Below are positions 1 to 9,765 of a stretch of 24,363 nucleotides of DNA, in pieces. Within the stretch, counting starts at the first letter, position 1; every line of letters begins with the position of its first letter. The notes under the pieces are model-generated. The model ran no database searches, was not told the origin of the DNA, and saw only the letters and a list, made by a program, of their open reading frames with translations. Location of the stretch: positions 1 through 24,363 of the forward strand of contig JAVKOQ010000608.1 in NCBI GenBank assembly GCA_031835245.1, given 5' to 3'. Position numbers and translations under genes: made by a program. The stretch is from Balamuthia mandrillaris. Its lineage: Eukaryota > Discosea > Longamoebia > Balamuthiidae.

Positions 1-692
1 GCGATGAAAAATCTCTCCCGTTTCTTTTTGTTGTTGGGAGATCGAGAGAAGAAGCTTTATTTTTTTCCTTCCTCTCCTTACCCTAGGTTAGGGTTCAGCA
101 GCTGAACTGTTTTTAAACCCTATTTATGAGGTTTCCCTCTCTGCGCGTTGAGCAAAAGAATGACCTGCATTCTCTTCTTTCCATCGGACGCTGTGTGGGC
201 GAAGCTATAAGCAAAAGAGGTTATGGCGTGTCGATGGGATACGGATATGCATCCGGAGGTCAGAGACTGTAAGCATATTCAGGAGAGTGGACAAGATCTG
301 TCGAGATAACACCTCACGCTCTTCCCCTATTTCTCTGCCTGACCTCGGCGCTTCAGTCAGAACCACCAAACACACTACGGAGTGCCGGTGTTTATTGTGC
401 GGGAGATGTTTCATGTTTGTACGGAGGTATGCGTCTGTATGTTGTTTTGGGTTCCAGACCATCTGCACTCTCTCTTCACTGCATCTCCATATCGTCACCT
501 GAGTGTTAACGAGGGCACTCAAACTCCGTCATTGACGCCGTTCGTGCGGACTTGTCTGTCGACACCGCCACATTCCATTCATCCTCTGGGACTTCCTCCT
601 GCTCTATCCCGCCCAGCAATGTACGCTCTGGATAAAAAACTCTGAGGCGAGTTCTTATGTGAGACGTTTAGGGTACCACAGGGAAATTTCGG
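1..692. other. Left flank with no supported gene
   Basis: No open frame here has a recognisable domain or a convincing set of splice sites. The short open frames on both strands look random. The stretch contains two adjoining small inverted repeats at 80-107 and is otherwise unremarkable. It could hold the lost or diverged 5' part of the WD40 copy that follows, but I found nothing resembling the F-box exons of the right-hand gene. Confidence 0.5.
80..107. repeat. Two adjoining short inverted repeats
   Basis: ACCCTA-GGT-TAGGGT (80-94) and GTTCAG-CAG-CTGAAC (93-107) are each perfect six-base-pair stems with three-base loops, overlapping by two bases. The first looks like two head-to-head telomere-type hexamers, but with one unit on each side this may be chance. 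No function can be assigned. Confidence 0.5.
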
Positions 693-1335
693 ATGACCAG
701 AGGATTGTTGGTGTGGCAAGGGGGCATGTGGGGCACTGGTACCATTCGAACCGACAGAACGCATCTGAAACCTTGGTTGTGGCGTTATCATGCTAACGGA
801 AGAGAATTAACGCATGATGCGAGTGGCAGTGTCTCGGACCCCTCCCCTTACTGTTGCCTACACGTTTGGAACAATTTGGTTTGTGCATATCTACCGTCGT
901 TTTAGCTTGACTTCCCCTTTAGTGAACTCACATAATTCTGTTTTTACTTGTACATCAGCTTGTCAGCGGCAACAGTTCAGGGCGCCTCACTCTCTGGAAC
1001 GCCACAACATCGGGTCGATGCCCAGTATCAATGCTAAGTTCGTTTGCTATATCTGATATCTGTGGTGGGTCAGCCGCGACAGAGCGATTGATGACCCTGG
1101 GGACATGGCGGGTGGGCCGCGAAGAACTACTGTGTTGCGGATGCTCCAAAGGCAGCGTCCATATCTTCCGAAAGCCATCAAGTGGCGTTGGCCTTGAATA
1201 TTGTATTTCTCTTCCGCAGGGATCACATCGTCAAGAAGTATACCGCATGGTGCAACGAGGATCATACCTCATCACTGCTGGTGCAGATCCATGGCTGAAA
1301 GTCTGGGAACACCGTAGAGTTACGAAAATAGAAAA
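693..1335 (+). pseudogene. Truncated paralogue of the F-box WD40 gene
   Basis: Two blocks match exons 3 and 4 of the gene at 22441 onward: 693-878 (62 codons, beginning MTRGLLVW, containing HDASGSVS) and 959-1335 (containing TWRVG, GSVHIF and ITAGADPWLKVWEH). The intron between them, 879-958, sits at the same place and keeps GT and AG ends. Both blocks are still open. Missing are the F-box and acidic N-terminal part, and everything after the WEH of the second block, where an A-rich stretch begins and the downstream gene starts 18 bases later. No acceptor corresponding to the right-hand exon 3 boundary is kept directly before the ATG at 693. The frame stays open to a stop at 1489, inside the first exon of the next gene. 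I read it as a gene fragment left by duplication; a small expressed WD protein is less likely because too few blades remain. Confidence 0.7.
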
Positions 1336-1352
1336 AAAAAAAGAGAAGAGAG

Positions 1353-1811
1353 ATGAGAAGGATTTCGCAGCCGCGTCCAGGACGACTCCCGAGAGCCTTC
1401 CGTCCCGCGGGAAGCTCGCTTGGTGGAAGTCACACTGCGCCCTCCTCCTCCTCATGGGCGAGCAGAGGCAACCACACGCCACTTTTTAGCTTCCTTCCAC
1501 GTCGACCCCCTCCGTCTGCTTGGTTTGTAAAGCTCTTCTCCCCTCACTCCTCTTCTTCTCACCTCTGCTCTTCTCTCTTCTCCTCTTTTGCCACGTCTTC
1601 CCACCTCTCTCCTTCTCTACCTCGCTACCTCTCTCGATGTTATTATTCACTCCCTTGCAATTTGATTTGATTTTTTTGTTTGCTGATTGGCTTCGCTTTA
1701 TGTGACACACAAAAAGGCGGTCGATATGGATTGGTCCTCCTGTGCGATCGTCTGCCAGTGAACTGCCGCTACGCTGGGCTCCTTCTACACTCTTTGCTGT
1801 ACTCACTCACT

Positions 1812-1846
<35 letters not shown>

Positions 1847-2116
1847 TGTTCTTTGGTTCTCTGCCGTGTTCTCTTCGGCTCTCCTCTTCTCTCTCACGAA
1901 CAACAACTCCGTTTCTACAGGCCACAGCACTGACTGCAAGTGGAGCAGCGTACTGGCATTTTCATAACACTGCCCACGCGGATGAACCCCCCGCCTCATC
2001 GTCGTCAGAGGAAGAGGAAGGGACATCCACGAAAGCAGAAGAGCAAACGGAAAAGGACGAACCCATTTATGTTGACCCACCGGCCACTTTTCTTCTTGTC
2101 TTTAACGAAGAGGTTA

Positions 2117-2154
<38 letters not shown>

Positions 2155-4353
2155 CTATTGTTATCTTCTCTTCTCTTGTCACACTTTGAACCATCCAACA
2201 TAGAAGAAAAGAATGAAGAAGAAAAAGAGATAAAGAAGAGAAGAGAGAACATTGAAAGAGCGAAGCAGAAGTTAACCTATGTTTTTGTTGGGTCCTTGTT
2301 CAGGATCTCTCTTCAGAACTCGAAAGCACGTTGGCCAGCAAGCATGGCATCAAACCTCGTTTTCTTCACTCAGGAATGCACATCAAAATCGACGGCCATG
2401 AGCCTGCTTCTGATGTGAGATACATGCTCTTCGTGGAAAATCCGAAGGTTTTTTTCTGTCATCACTCGTTCTCTCATCGCCTCTCTCTCTCTCTTCAAAT
2501 AGCAATAATAATAAAAGAAAACAACTTTGTTGTTTTCTGACAGACTCACCAATTGGAGAGATACATTCTTCCGTCAACGGATGGTCACATCGATGAAGAC
2601 AACATTCTGAAGTTTTTGGAAGACGCAAAGAGCGGAAAATTGGTTAGTTCTCATTCTATCTTTTTTGTTTAAAAAAAACTGCTTTCTTATCTCTTGACTT
2701 TTCTTTATGCTCCCTTTTCTTATCGTATACAGACTCCGCACAACATTTCTCAGGAGTTGGAAGAAGAGGAGATTATCCAAGAGGATGATCCACTTATCCA
2801 AATCAACGCAGAGCAATTGCATACATTTTTGCAACAGCGAGAAGCAAAGCTTCGACCGCTTCAAAAGAAGACATCACCCAACCAGCTCAAAAACAAATCG
2901 CCATCGCCAACAACAGAAAATCATCTCGCCACCGACAAGAAGTCCAAACAGAAGAACAAGAAAGATAAGGGCAATGACGAAAAGGAGGCTAACAACATTT
3001 TAACGTTATTGGAGACCAAAGACGTTTTTGTAATTGTGGGAGAGTCTCTTCCCAAACGGTTGGCCAAGTATCTTTCGTTGTTGTTCGGGGAAGACGTCGC
3101 TGTTGTCTATGTGAACCCGATGATGAACTCTTTGGACTCGCGATACTTTCCAGAGAGCAACATTGAGAACTTCAAGTTCTTTCCTAAAGCCACTTCGTCT
3201 CCTGCGGAGCAAAGAAAACGATTCTCTTCGTTGTTGACGGAAAGGAAAAAGAAAGGGCAGCAACTGTTCGGTTCATTTGAGAGAGGATTCTTTTATGACG
3301 GTAGAAGCGATCCCATTTCCTTTGTCTGTGAACTTACTGGGTACCTTTCTTCTTGTTCTTGCTCTTGTTCTTCATGTTCTAGATTCTCTCTTGTTAACCC
3401 CTTGACAAAACATTGTTTCAGACAAGACAAAGAAGGTTATGAAAACCGTTTGAAGGTAGTGAAGCTAGAAAAAAGACTTCAATACATTAGTGCTCTTTCT
3501 CGGTCTCTCTCTGTGAAACTGATGGACACTGCTGCACATTTCTATGAACTCAAAGACTATGATTCCCTCCTCGATTCTTTCGTCTCTAAACTAGAAAAAT
3601 CTTTAGAGGGGTCTACAGGTATTTATCTTTATGCTTTCGTTTCGCTTTTTCCTTCTTTACTTACTGTTCTTCGAAGAAATGATGTTAGATGGAGTGCGAT
3701 CTGTAAACACGCAAGAAGAACTAGACAAGATCGTCCAAACTTACTTTGGCGAGCATAACCAGGAGGGACAAGTAGAAGCAGAAGAAAGGGATTCAACAAA
3801 GGTGAAGGAAGATTTGATCGTTTTTGTCACACAGAAAGGATGCGTTCACTGCCCTACCTACTATCACAGAGTGGCTCTTATCCACAAGAGAAAACCGCAC
3901 CTGGATATTGTGCATTGTCCTGTCGAGGTTTCTATTTTTTCCTTCTTTTTTGGCGTTTTCCACTTTTTTCGTACTTTAGTTTCTCTAGTTCTCCTTATTT
4001 TCTTCTCTCCTCTCTCCTCTCTCCTCTCTCCTCTCTCCTCTCTCCTCTCTCCTCTCTCCCTCTTTCTGCCATTTGATTACTTAGTGATTTGTTCTCTGCT
4101 CTTTTTTCTCTTTTTATTTCCTTTTTAACTTGTTAAATTCGATTTTTTAAATCAGTTATTTCCAAAGTTGGAGGGTACTCCCGAGTTTCTTATTTATGAT
4201 CGAGAAGCAAAAGAGTTTGTGGTGTTAGACGACAAACAAAAGACGGAATTACTTTCTCTCAAAGGTACAAAAGCACACAAAAAACAGAAGCAACAAGAAG
4301 AGAAAGAGGAACAGAAAGAAAACGAGACCAACAACGACAAAAAGCTACGTTAA
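1353..4353 (+). CDS. PDI/thioredoxin-like protein with mitochondrial-type presequence
   Basis: Proposed exons: 1353-1522, 1717-1798, 1921-2112, 2304-2447, 2544-2642, 2733-3340, 3422-3618, 3677-3927, 4156-4353 (646 residues). All phases join. Residues 1-75 are rich in Arg, Ser and Pro with almost no acids, as in mitochondrial presequences. A hydrophobic stretch at about 77-97 could anchor the protein, followed by an acidic Ser/Glu linker. Residues about 150-230 resemble a redox-inactive thioredoxin fold of the PDI type (YMLFVEN, then LKFLEDAKSGKL). A second CxxC-less thioredoxin-like unit may start near DVFVIVGE. The C-terminal unit has LIVFVTQKGCVHC (active-site cysteines 553 and 556) and a TP pair at 589-590 in the cis-proline position, then a charged tail. 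I infer thiol-disulfide chemistry in the mitochondrial intermembrane space; an ER location is the alternative. The exon 1-2 join is the least certain. Confidence 0.75.
1812..1844 (+). repeat. (CT)n tract in intron 2 of the thioredoxin-like gene
   Basis: An uninterrupted CT run lies inside intron 1799-1920. It supplies a polypyrimidine stretch, but well upstream of the acceptor at 1920, so it is probably a microsatellite and not only a splice signal. Confidence 0.85.
2119..2150 (+). repeat. (CT)n tract in intron 3 of the thioredoxin-like gene
   Basis: A CT run starts about six bases after the donor at 2113 and sits far from the acceptor at 2303, so the splice machinery does not need it as a branch-proximal tract. 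It repeats the pattern seen in the preceding intron. Confidence 0.85.
4011..4059 (+). repeat. Seven-unit (TCTCTCC) minisatellite in intron 8
   Basis: Seven perfect 7-base units of TCTCTCC run without interruption inside intron 3928-4155 of the thioredoxin-like gene. Unlike the other intronic tracts this is a heptamer repeat. Seven identical copies suggest recent slippage, and length is likely to vary between strains. Confidence 0.9.
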
Positions 4354-4393
4354 ATGCTTTTCCTTTATTACCTACATCTTTAATTGTTACACA

Positions 4394-4397
<4 letters not shown>

Positions 4398-4424
<27 letters not shown>
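4398..4424. repeat. (TC)n between two convergent stop codons
   Basis: The 69-base gap between the thioredoxin-like stop (4353) and the P450 stop (4423) is largely a TC run. On the P450 strand the stop codon TGA is followed directly by GAGAGA repeats, so both transcripts must carry or end within this tract. Confidence 0.85.
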
Positions 4425-4429
<5 letters not shown>

Positions 4430-6585
4430 GCCTTTTCGCCTTCTTTGTAGAAGTTTACAATCACTCCTGATTTATACATGACAGCCGCTCCTCCATGTAC
4501 CAAACGCAAGTCTTGGCCAGGAACCAGATCCCAACACAATCGTTCTCTTACCAACACAGCCAAAAATGTTACCATCTCCGCAAACGCAAACTGGATAAGT
4601 ATTACCGTTTCTGCGTGAGTGAAACAAGGCAAGAAGAAAGAGCGAGCGAAGGAGAAGATAAAGGAACAAAGTAGGAAAGTAGAGGCACTGAAAAAGGAGT
4701 CAAAAGAAGAAAGTGAGAAACCTTCATTCCAGCACAACTTCGAATGCCGGCCGCAAAACTCATGAAGCTATTCCTGTCATCGTTCTTGTACTTTGTCGAA
4801 TAAGCCTCAGACTCCCGGTAGAACCGATCCGGATCAAAACACTTCAACAGAATAGGCAATGAATCAACTGTCCAACAACCACACACAACACAAAACAAAA
4901 CCAGCCACCAACACGAAAAAATATAATACTCTACCTCAGAGTCAGTAAAAGCCAAACGATGAACGCCCTGATAGCTGGTGACGATGGTCTCTCCGGGAAG
5001 AACGGTATAAGGCCCGAAGCTCATGGGTTGGACGGCCTCTCGGAAGGCCACATAGACTGGCGGCCTGTAACGCAGCACCTCTTTAACAACTGCTGTACAG
5101 TAAGGTAGGTTTTGTATCTATTTTGTTTTTGTGTTAACAGCGATACAAAAACGTAAGAGAGACTGCAGAAGAAGACAACATACGTGATCATAAGTCAGAT
5201 CAGCTCCATCAGGGACAACTGAACGAACCTCCTGTTGAATCTTTCGCCACACTTCCGGATGCTCAGGAAGTATCCTCATCACAGAACTTAACGTTGTCAT
5301 CACTGCAATTGAAGGGTACGTTTTCAGTCTTTCTCTTTCATTCGTTCATTTATTCTTTTTCTTACACAAATAGAAAGGGACGGAAGCTAACCTGTTTCAT
5401 GACCAGCAAGAAGAAGGTTGATCAAGTTGTCGATAATGGTGATGTCGTCGATGAGGAAGCCGTCTTCTCCTCCGACCTCTTCCAACTCCTCCGCCAAACG
5501 AAGCAGCATCAGCACCACCGTTGCTGTATGTTGCTTCTCTGAGGTGAAGTTCTTTCTCTCCTATTTGAAGAAAAGGGAGACGATAAGAAAAGCAACCACA
5601 GCGAACAAGAGAACAGGAAGAGAGAAGTGCGAAGAAAAGGAAACGAACGAGATACCTCTCGAGTACGGTTCAGCAAGTCTTGCAATGTTAGTCGCAACTT
5701 AGCTCTGGCCTCAAAGGCTTTGGACAGCGGGGAACCAGGGAAGTTGAAAGGAAGGCTTATGAACGCCTTGAACCAAACGTGCACTGTTTCCAAAAGTTCT
5801 TTGTTTGTGGCATCTTCTTTGTTTATCATACTGTGTTTAACAACAGTATTAGTCAAAGCAGACGAGGGAGATGGAGAATATGTCTTTACCATCCATAGAC
5901 CGTTTCGTAGGTCAAAAGACGCAACAAGTCAATCATGGTGTGCGGTCCCGGAGTGCTGGCCCACTCTCGCACGTGCTTCTCGACAAAGTATTTCATCGTG
6001 CCGTAATAGTTTCGCATGACGGAGGTGGAGAAGAGGGTGAACAAGGCTTTCCGTACGACGTTGTGCTGGGCGCCCACCGTGGTTCCAATGGCTTTACCGA
6101 ACAGGAGACGGATGTGGTCGGGGAGCCAGGCTTGAGTCTTTGGTTATACGGCAAGTAAAAAGATAAGGGATATTGCGTTTAAGATGAAAAGACCAACTGA
6201 CAAAGAAAAACTCAAAAGGAGTATTTACTTCTTTTCCATCAGCCGCAAACACACGTTTCACATCTTCGGGTTCAGCAGTGAGGAATAACTCTCTGTTCCG
6301 TCAACAACGTTAGAAGAAGAAGAACAAGAGCAAAGGATGCAACTCCAACCTTCCGAACAGTGACAGCCTTGTCCTGCTGCCGTACAAATCGAATCGGTGC
6401 AACCAGGTTTTCTCCGGAACCTTAACAAAAAACAAGGCGAACACCTCTCCAACTATTGGCCAGCTCCAGTGGGGAAGAGGCATCCTCCCCTCTCTTTTCC
6501 TTCTCCACCATTGCAAAACACCCACGAGGAGGTAAGCCGAGGGCGCGGCAATAACAAGGAGCAACAGAGCAGCAGAGAAGTTCAT
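4423..6585 (-). CDS. Cytochrome P450, microsomal type
   Basis: Exons in transcript order: 6585-6350, 6292-6229, 6137-5890, 5830-5656, 5560-5392, 5302-5180, 5092-4935, 4841-4722, 4590-4423 (486 residues, a normal P450 length). Residues 4-24 form an N-terminal membrane anchor, followed by basic residues and the hinge PLPHWSWPIVGE (about 36-47). The I-helix motif AGHET is at 293-297, the K-helix ExxR is E343-V-L-R346, the PERF-region motif is FDPDRF (393-398), and the haem-binding loop FAAGIRSCAG (420-429) carries the Cys ligand 427. The PGSPLSKAFEARAKL stretch recalls the CYP85/CYP26/CYP51 clan, so sterol, isoprenoid or lipid oxidation on the ER with a P450 reductase partner is plausible, but the substrate cannot be read. 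The CAC/CA join between 5180 and 5092 is the weakest; a donor at 5183 gives a different phase. Confidence 0.9.
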
Positions 6586-7232
6586 ACTGTATGCTCGGCT
6601 GGAAAACGGAAAAGCGTAAAGGATACAAGACAAGCACAGGGTCTTCTTCTCTTCCTCCCTTTGCTTGCCACTGTTTGAAAAACCTGTTACCAAGGACGAT
6701 GGAACTAAAACACGGCGGACGATAATCCAAACCAAAAAAAGGTACAAATGCGCGTTACCTAGATGTGGAGACAGCGACTTGGGGTGTTCCCTAAGCAGGC
6801 AGTAAAGGCGTCTCCATGCAGCTTATTTGGTGAAGCGGCGCATCATTATCTATATAAAAGGTAAGTCACTCCGGCTGCTCACGTCATCAGTAGGTTTTGG
6901 TCCGAATATTTTCCTAGAAACAATTGCGACGAGGAGGCCAAAGAGAAGGAGCGTTAGTTACAAAAATTTTTGTTTTTAATGGAAACGGTTTAAGAAGAAC
7001 TTAAAAAAATATTTTGAGGCGTGCCTGCACACTTTCATACGGCAGGCCGGACCACTCGAAGAAACAACAGCGCTGCAAACAAAAAAAGGTGCGCTCACGC
7101 TCAGTGGCCCCGGGGCTGCTCCCCCTATGGAGGAGCCGTGAACGCTTTCAACCTTCAACGAAGAAAAAGAAAGAGAAGAAACGAAAGAGAAGGAAGCGGT
7201 TCTGTTTTTTTTTTTTTTTTTTTTTTTTTCAG
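6586..7232. promoter_or_regulatory. Spacer between divergent P450 and acyltransferase genes
   Basis: No coding exon is supported here. The spacer must hold the P450 promoter and probably that of the acyltransferase. It contains a TATA-like sequence at 6851-6860, a consensus-like donor (GTAAGT) directly after it at 6861, and a 26-base T run ending in CAG at 7207-7232 that looks like a strong splice acceptor. The stretch 6586-6747 is open in frame with the P450 but lies upstream of the canonical anchor Met, so I leave it as leader. Confidence 0.55.
6851..6860 (+). promoter_or_regulatory. TATA-like sequence, TATATAAAAG
   Basis: This is a close match to a TATA box on the plus strand in the divergent spacer. 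It would fit transcription starting near 6885 and a spliced leader reaching the acyltransferase at 7511. The distance to the coding start is long, and the GTAAGT that follows immediately is an alternative reading of the same site as an exon end. Confidence 0.35.
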
Positions 7233-7316
7233 GATGGTCCTTGCCGGGGATTCCTCCCTACGGACGTGCAACCACGGACGAAAACGGGATTTTGGTCGAC
7301 AATTAACCAATTGGGG
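7233..7316 (+). other. Candidate leader exon of the acyltransferase gene
   Basis: The segment is bounded by a T26-CAG acceptor and a GG/GTAAGTGAG donor, the strongest pair of splice signals in the neighbourhood. It is open from an ATG at 7234. Joined to an acceptor at 7506 it would add about 28 residues in frame to the acyltransferase. BAHD proteins normally begin close to the Met at 7511, so an untranslated leader exon is equally possible. Confidence 0.4.
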
Positions 7317-7510
7317 GTAAGTGAGGAGCGCGACCGTTTAGCGAAGAGCACCTCCCCTGATGTGTAAACCAGCCATTGGTTGCTTCCTACCTTCGGAAAC
7401 GAGAACCCCAAAAAAATAACGTACGTCAGGGAAAATCGACTAAAGAAACGAGTGGAGAAGAAACAAAAGCGAAAAAGGCAGCACGCACGCCTGCCTTGCA
7501 GAGCAGAGAA

Positions 7511-9160
7511 ATGTTTTTCTGTGATATTGAAGTGGTGGAAACAACCTTGGTCAAGCTGAAGGGACCCAACGCCAAACCAAAGAGCATCCCCTTGGCCCCC
7601 GTTGACAACTGCATGATCTGCACGTTGGTGCCTATCATCATGATTTACGAGAAGCTGGACACAACCTACCTCCTGGAAGGCTTGCAACACACGATTGAGA
7701 GTTATCCCGACTTTGCCGGCGAGCTTCACTATGACGCAAGGGGGCGTTGGACCTCCGAGTGCACCAACAAGGGCGTCCGATTTATTCGTGCCAAGACAAC
7801 GGCCACCCTCCTCGAACCCTTGAGAAACGTCTCCAACGAGGAAGATGTTCCCAATGCTGGGGTCATTCCCATCAACATCGCTGGCGTCGAACAGGAGGAC
7901 CCAAAGGACCCTGAGACAAGACCCCTCACCGTCCAGGTCACTGAGTTTGCTGACGGCGCGGTCAGTGTGGGCGTCCTCATCCACCATAAAGTTACTGATG
8001 CCACCACCGTCTTCCTCTTCTTTTGCAACTGGAGCAGGGCCTGCAATATGCTGGCCAAAGGTGTGCCTATTCAGGAAATCCCTCCTGCCTTATGTTGTCA
8101 CGACAAATCTCTGCTAGCCCCTCGGTACAAGGTACCAAAGTTCCCTCATCCTGAGTACGCGGCAAGAGCCCCAGCCAAAGGGGAGGGAATACCCCCTCCG
8201 GCAAGGTTCGATGAGTGCCTCGCCAAGATGTTTCCTTTCCCTCGGGAGGTGCTGGAAAACCTCAAGGTGGCGTTCTCGGACCCAGCGAAGGGCTTTAAAG
8301 CCACATCGAATGACGTCATTGTGGCATTGATAGTCAAGAGTGTGACGAAGGCGAGACAACTTCCTCGCAATACGGTGGTTCCCATTGGGTACAGATTCTC
8401 TTTTCTCCTCTCTCTCCCTTTGGCTCTCCGTTTGTCTGTTTCTCTGCCTCTGTCTATTCTTCTGGTTCTCTATCTTCGCTTAACTTCTTCGTGTTTATAA
8501 CCTTCTTATTTCCCGACCTTCCCATGCTTCTACTTCTTCGTTCATTTATCCAATCATTCTTCTAGATGGTCAGCTGATGCGCGTAAGCGTCTGCCCTACT
8601 TGCCGATTGAGTATTGTGGTAACGCGGGTTTCACGGTGGCCCTTTTCCCAACGGCAGGAGAGATAGAGGACATGTCCTTCCAAGAAATGGCAGAGTTGAT
8701 ATCCAAAACCACCAAAACAAGGAACCAAGAGTACATAGAGGACACTCTGGTATGGATGGACTCACAAGAGGATCTCACCTACCTCTCCACTGATCTGCCT
8801 GCCTTAAACGTCGGGATAGCATTTAGCAATACTGGAACGCCTGACCCCAGGCTAGTCGACTTTGGGCAGGGCAAAGCCCCTTTCTATTTCGGTAGCCAGA
8901 GTTATTCTCTTGATCTTCCTTATGTTTCTCTTCGCGCCCTCTCTCACAGCTAACGATCTGTTACCTCTAACATAGGGTTTCCTCCGGTGGCTTTTGATGG
9001 TCTCTGCCACGTCTTCCCAGATAACAATGGCGGCAGGAAGGCTTTGCTTGGTCTTCGCACCGAGCAGATGTTGCGTTTGGCCGAAGATCCAGTGTTCAGG
9101 AAGTATTGTCCCCCCACTCCCCTCATTATAAGGAGCGATCCAGCGAAAGCCAGGCTCTGA
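7511..9160 (+). CDS. BAHD-type acyl-CoA-dependent acyltransferase
   Basis: Exons 7511-8388, 8566-8891 and 8976-9160 join in phase to 462 residues, the usual size for this family. The catalytic HxxxD motif is H159-K-V-T-D163, in a typical GVLIHHKVTDA context. The structural motif, DFGWG in most members, is DFGQG at 391-395. The segment after the first intron (DARKRLPYLPIEYCGNA) matches the family pattern of a variable sugar-pocket loop followed by a GNA turn, and the C-terminus (DNNGGRKALLGL, then EQM) fits the last strand. The family moves an acyl group from acyl-CoA to an alcohol or amine in the cytosol. It is best known from plants and fungi. Lying back to back with a P450, it may acylate a hydroxyl made by that enzyme; that pairing is inference. 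The Met at 7511 is the first in frame. Confidence 0.88.
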
Positions 9161-9765
9161 AAGAACGACAGGGCTTGCACGATCGTGCCACAATGTACAA
9201 TGCGCGATCTCTCGAACGAAAGAGGAGTTTGTCGACATCTCAAATATCACGTCGTCACGAGATTCAACGGGAGCGGTGACATCACCAATCGCATAAAAGG
9301 TAGTTTCCAAAATTAAAATTTTCTCTTTTGGCCCCCCATATTATTTATGTGCGCACTGGCGGCGCACTGGCGGCGAGAAGAGAGAGAAGAGAGGAAAAAA
9401 AAGAGAGGGGGAGCGTTTTGGTGGTGGTTTGGCAACGGTTGGAACTTGGTTTTCATCAAAAAAAAAAAAAAACACACACACACAATCGCGAAGTAGAGAC
9501 TGTTTTGGTGGTTGCTTTTAACTTGCGACAACAAGCGCGCTGAGTAAATAGAAGTTTGGTGTGGGTGTAGAAGAGGTAAGAGTGTTTTCCTTTATTTTAT
9601 TTATTATTTTTTTTGTTTTGCTGTCTCTATATCAAAGATGGTTTCGTGTTTATTGTCCTAATCGAACGCCTATTCATTTTTTTGTACTTGATGCATTCCA
9701 TCACAAAAAAACAAAAAGGGTTGTTTCTTTGACACAAAACAAAGACAAACAACAACAACAAAAAA
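9161..9765. other. Spacer between acyltransferase and RhoGAP-type gene
   Basis: I find no gene here. About 140 bases after the acyltransferase stop are of coding-like composition and stay open in several frames, which may be 3' UTR or an unused extension. Further on are an 11-base direct duplication (GCGCACTGGCG, about 9352-9374), an A15 run passing into (CA)n near 9459-9483, and a T-rich stretch near 9600. The A/CAA-rich sequence just before 9766 looks like a 5' leader. Confidence 0.5.

Noticed and set aside
80-94. Internal telomere sequence
   Set aside because: There is a single TAGGG-type unit on each side, with no tandem array.
1520-1705. Short hydrophobic protein read from a pyrimidine-rich stretch
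   Set aside because: The stretch is the CT-rich first intron of the thioredoxin-like gene; Leu/Ser/Phe runs come from the composition.
3631-3700. Start of a separate thioredoxin gene
   Set aside because: The frame joins in phase to the preceding exon through GT at 3619 and AG at 3676, and the upstream exons share the same protein logic.
6586-6747. N-terminal extension of the P450
   Set aside because: The Met at 6585 is followed at once by a normal membrane anchor and proline hinge, so the open upstream frame is more likely leader.
7229-7987. 252-codon open frame on the minus strand
   Set aside because: It lies opposite the acyltransferase, whose plus-strand translation carries the HxxxD motif and family sequence. 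The minus translation has no domain.
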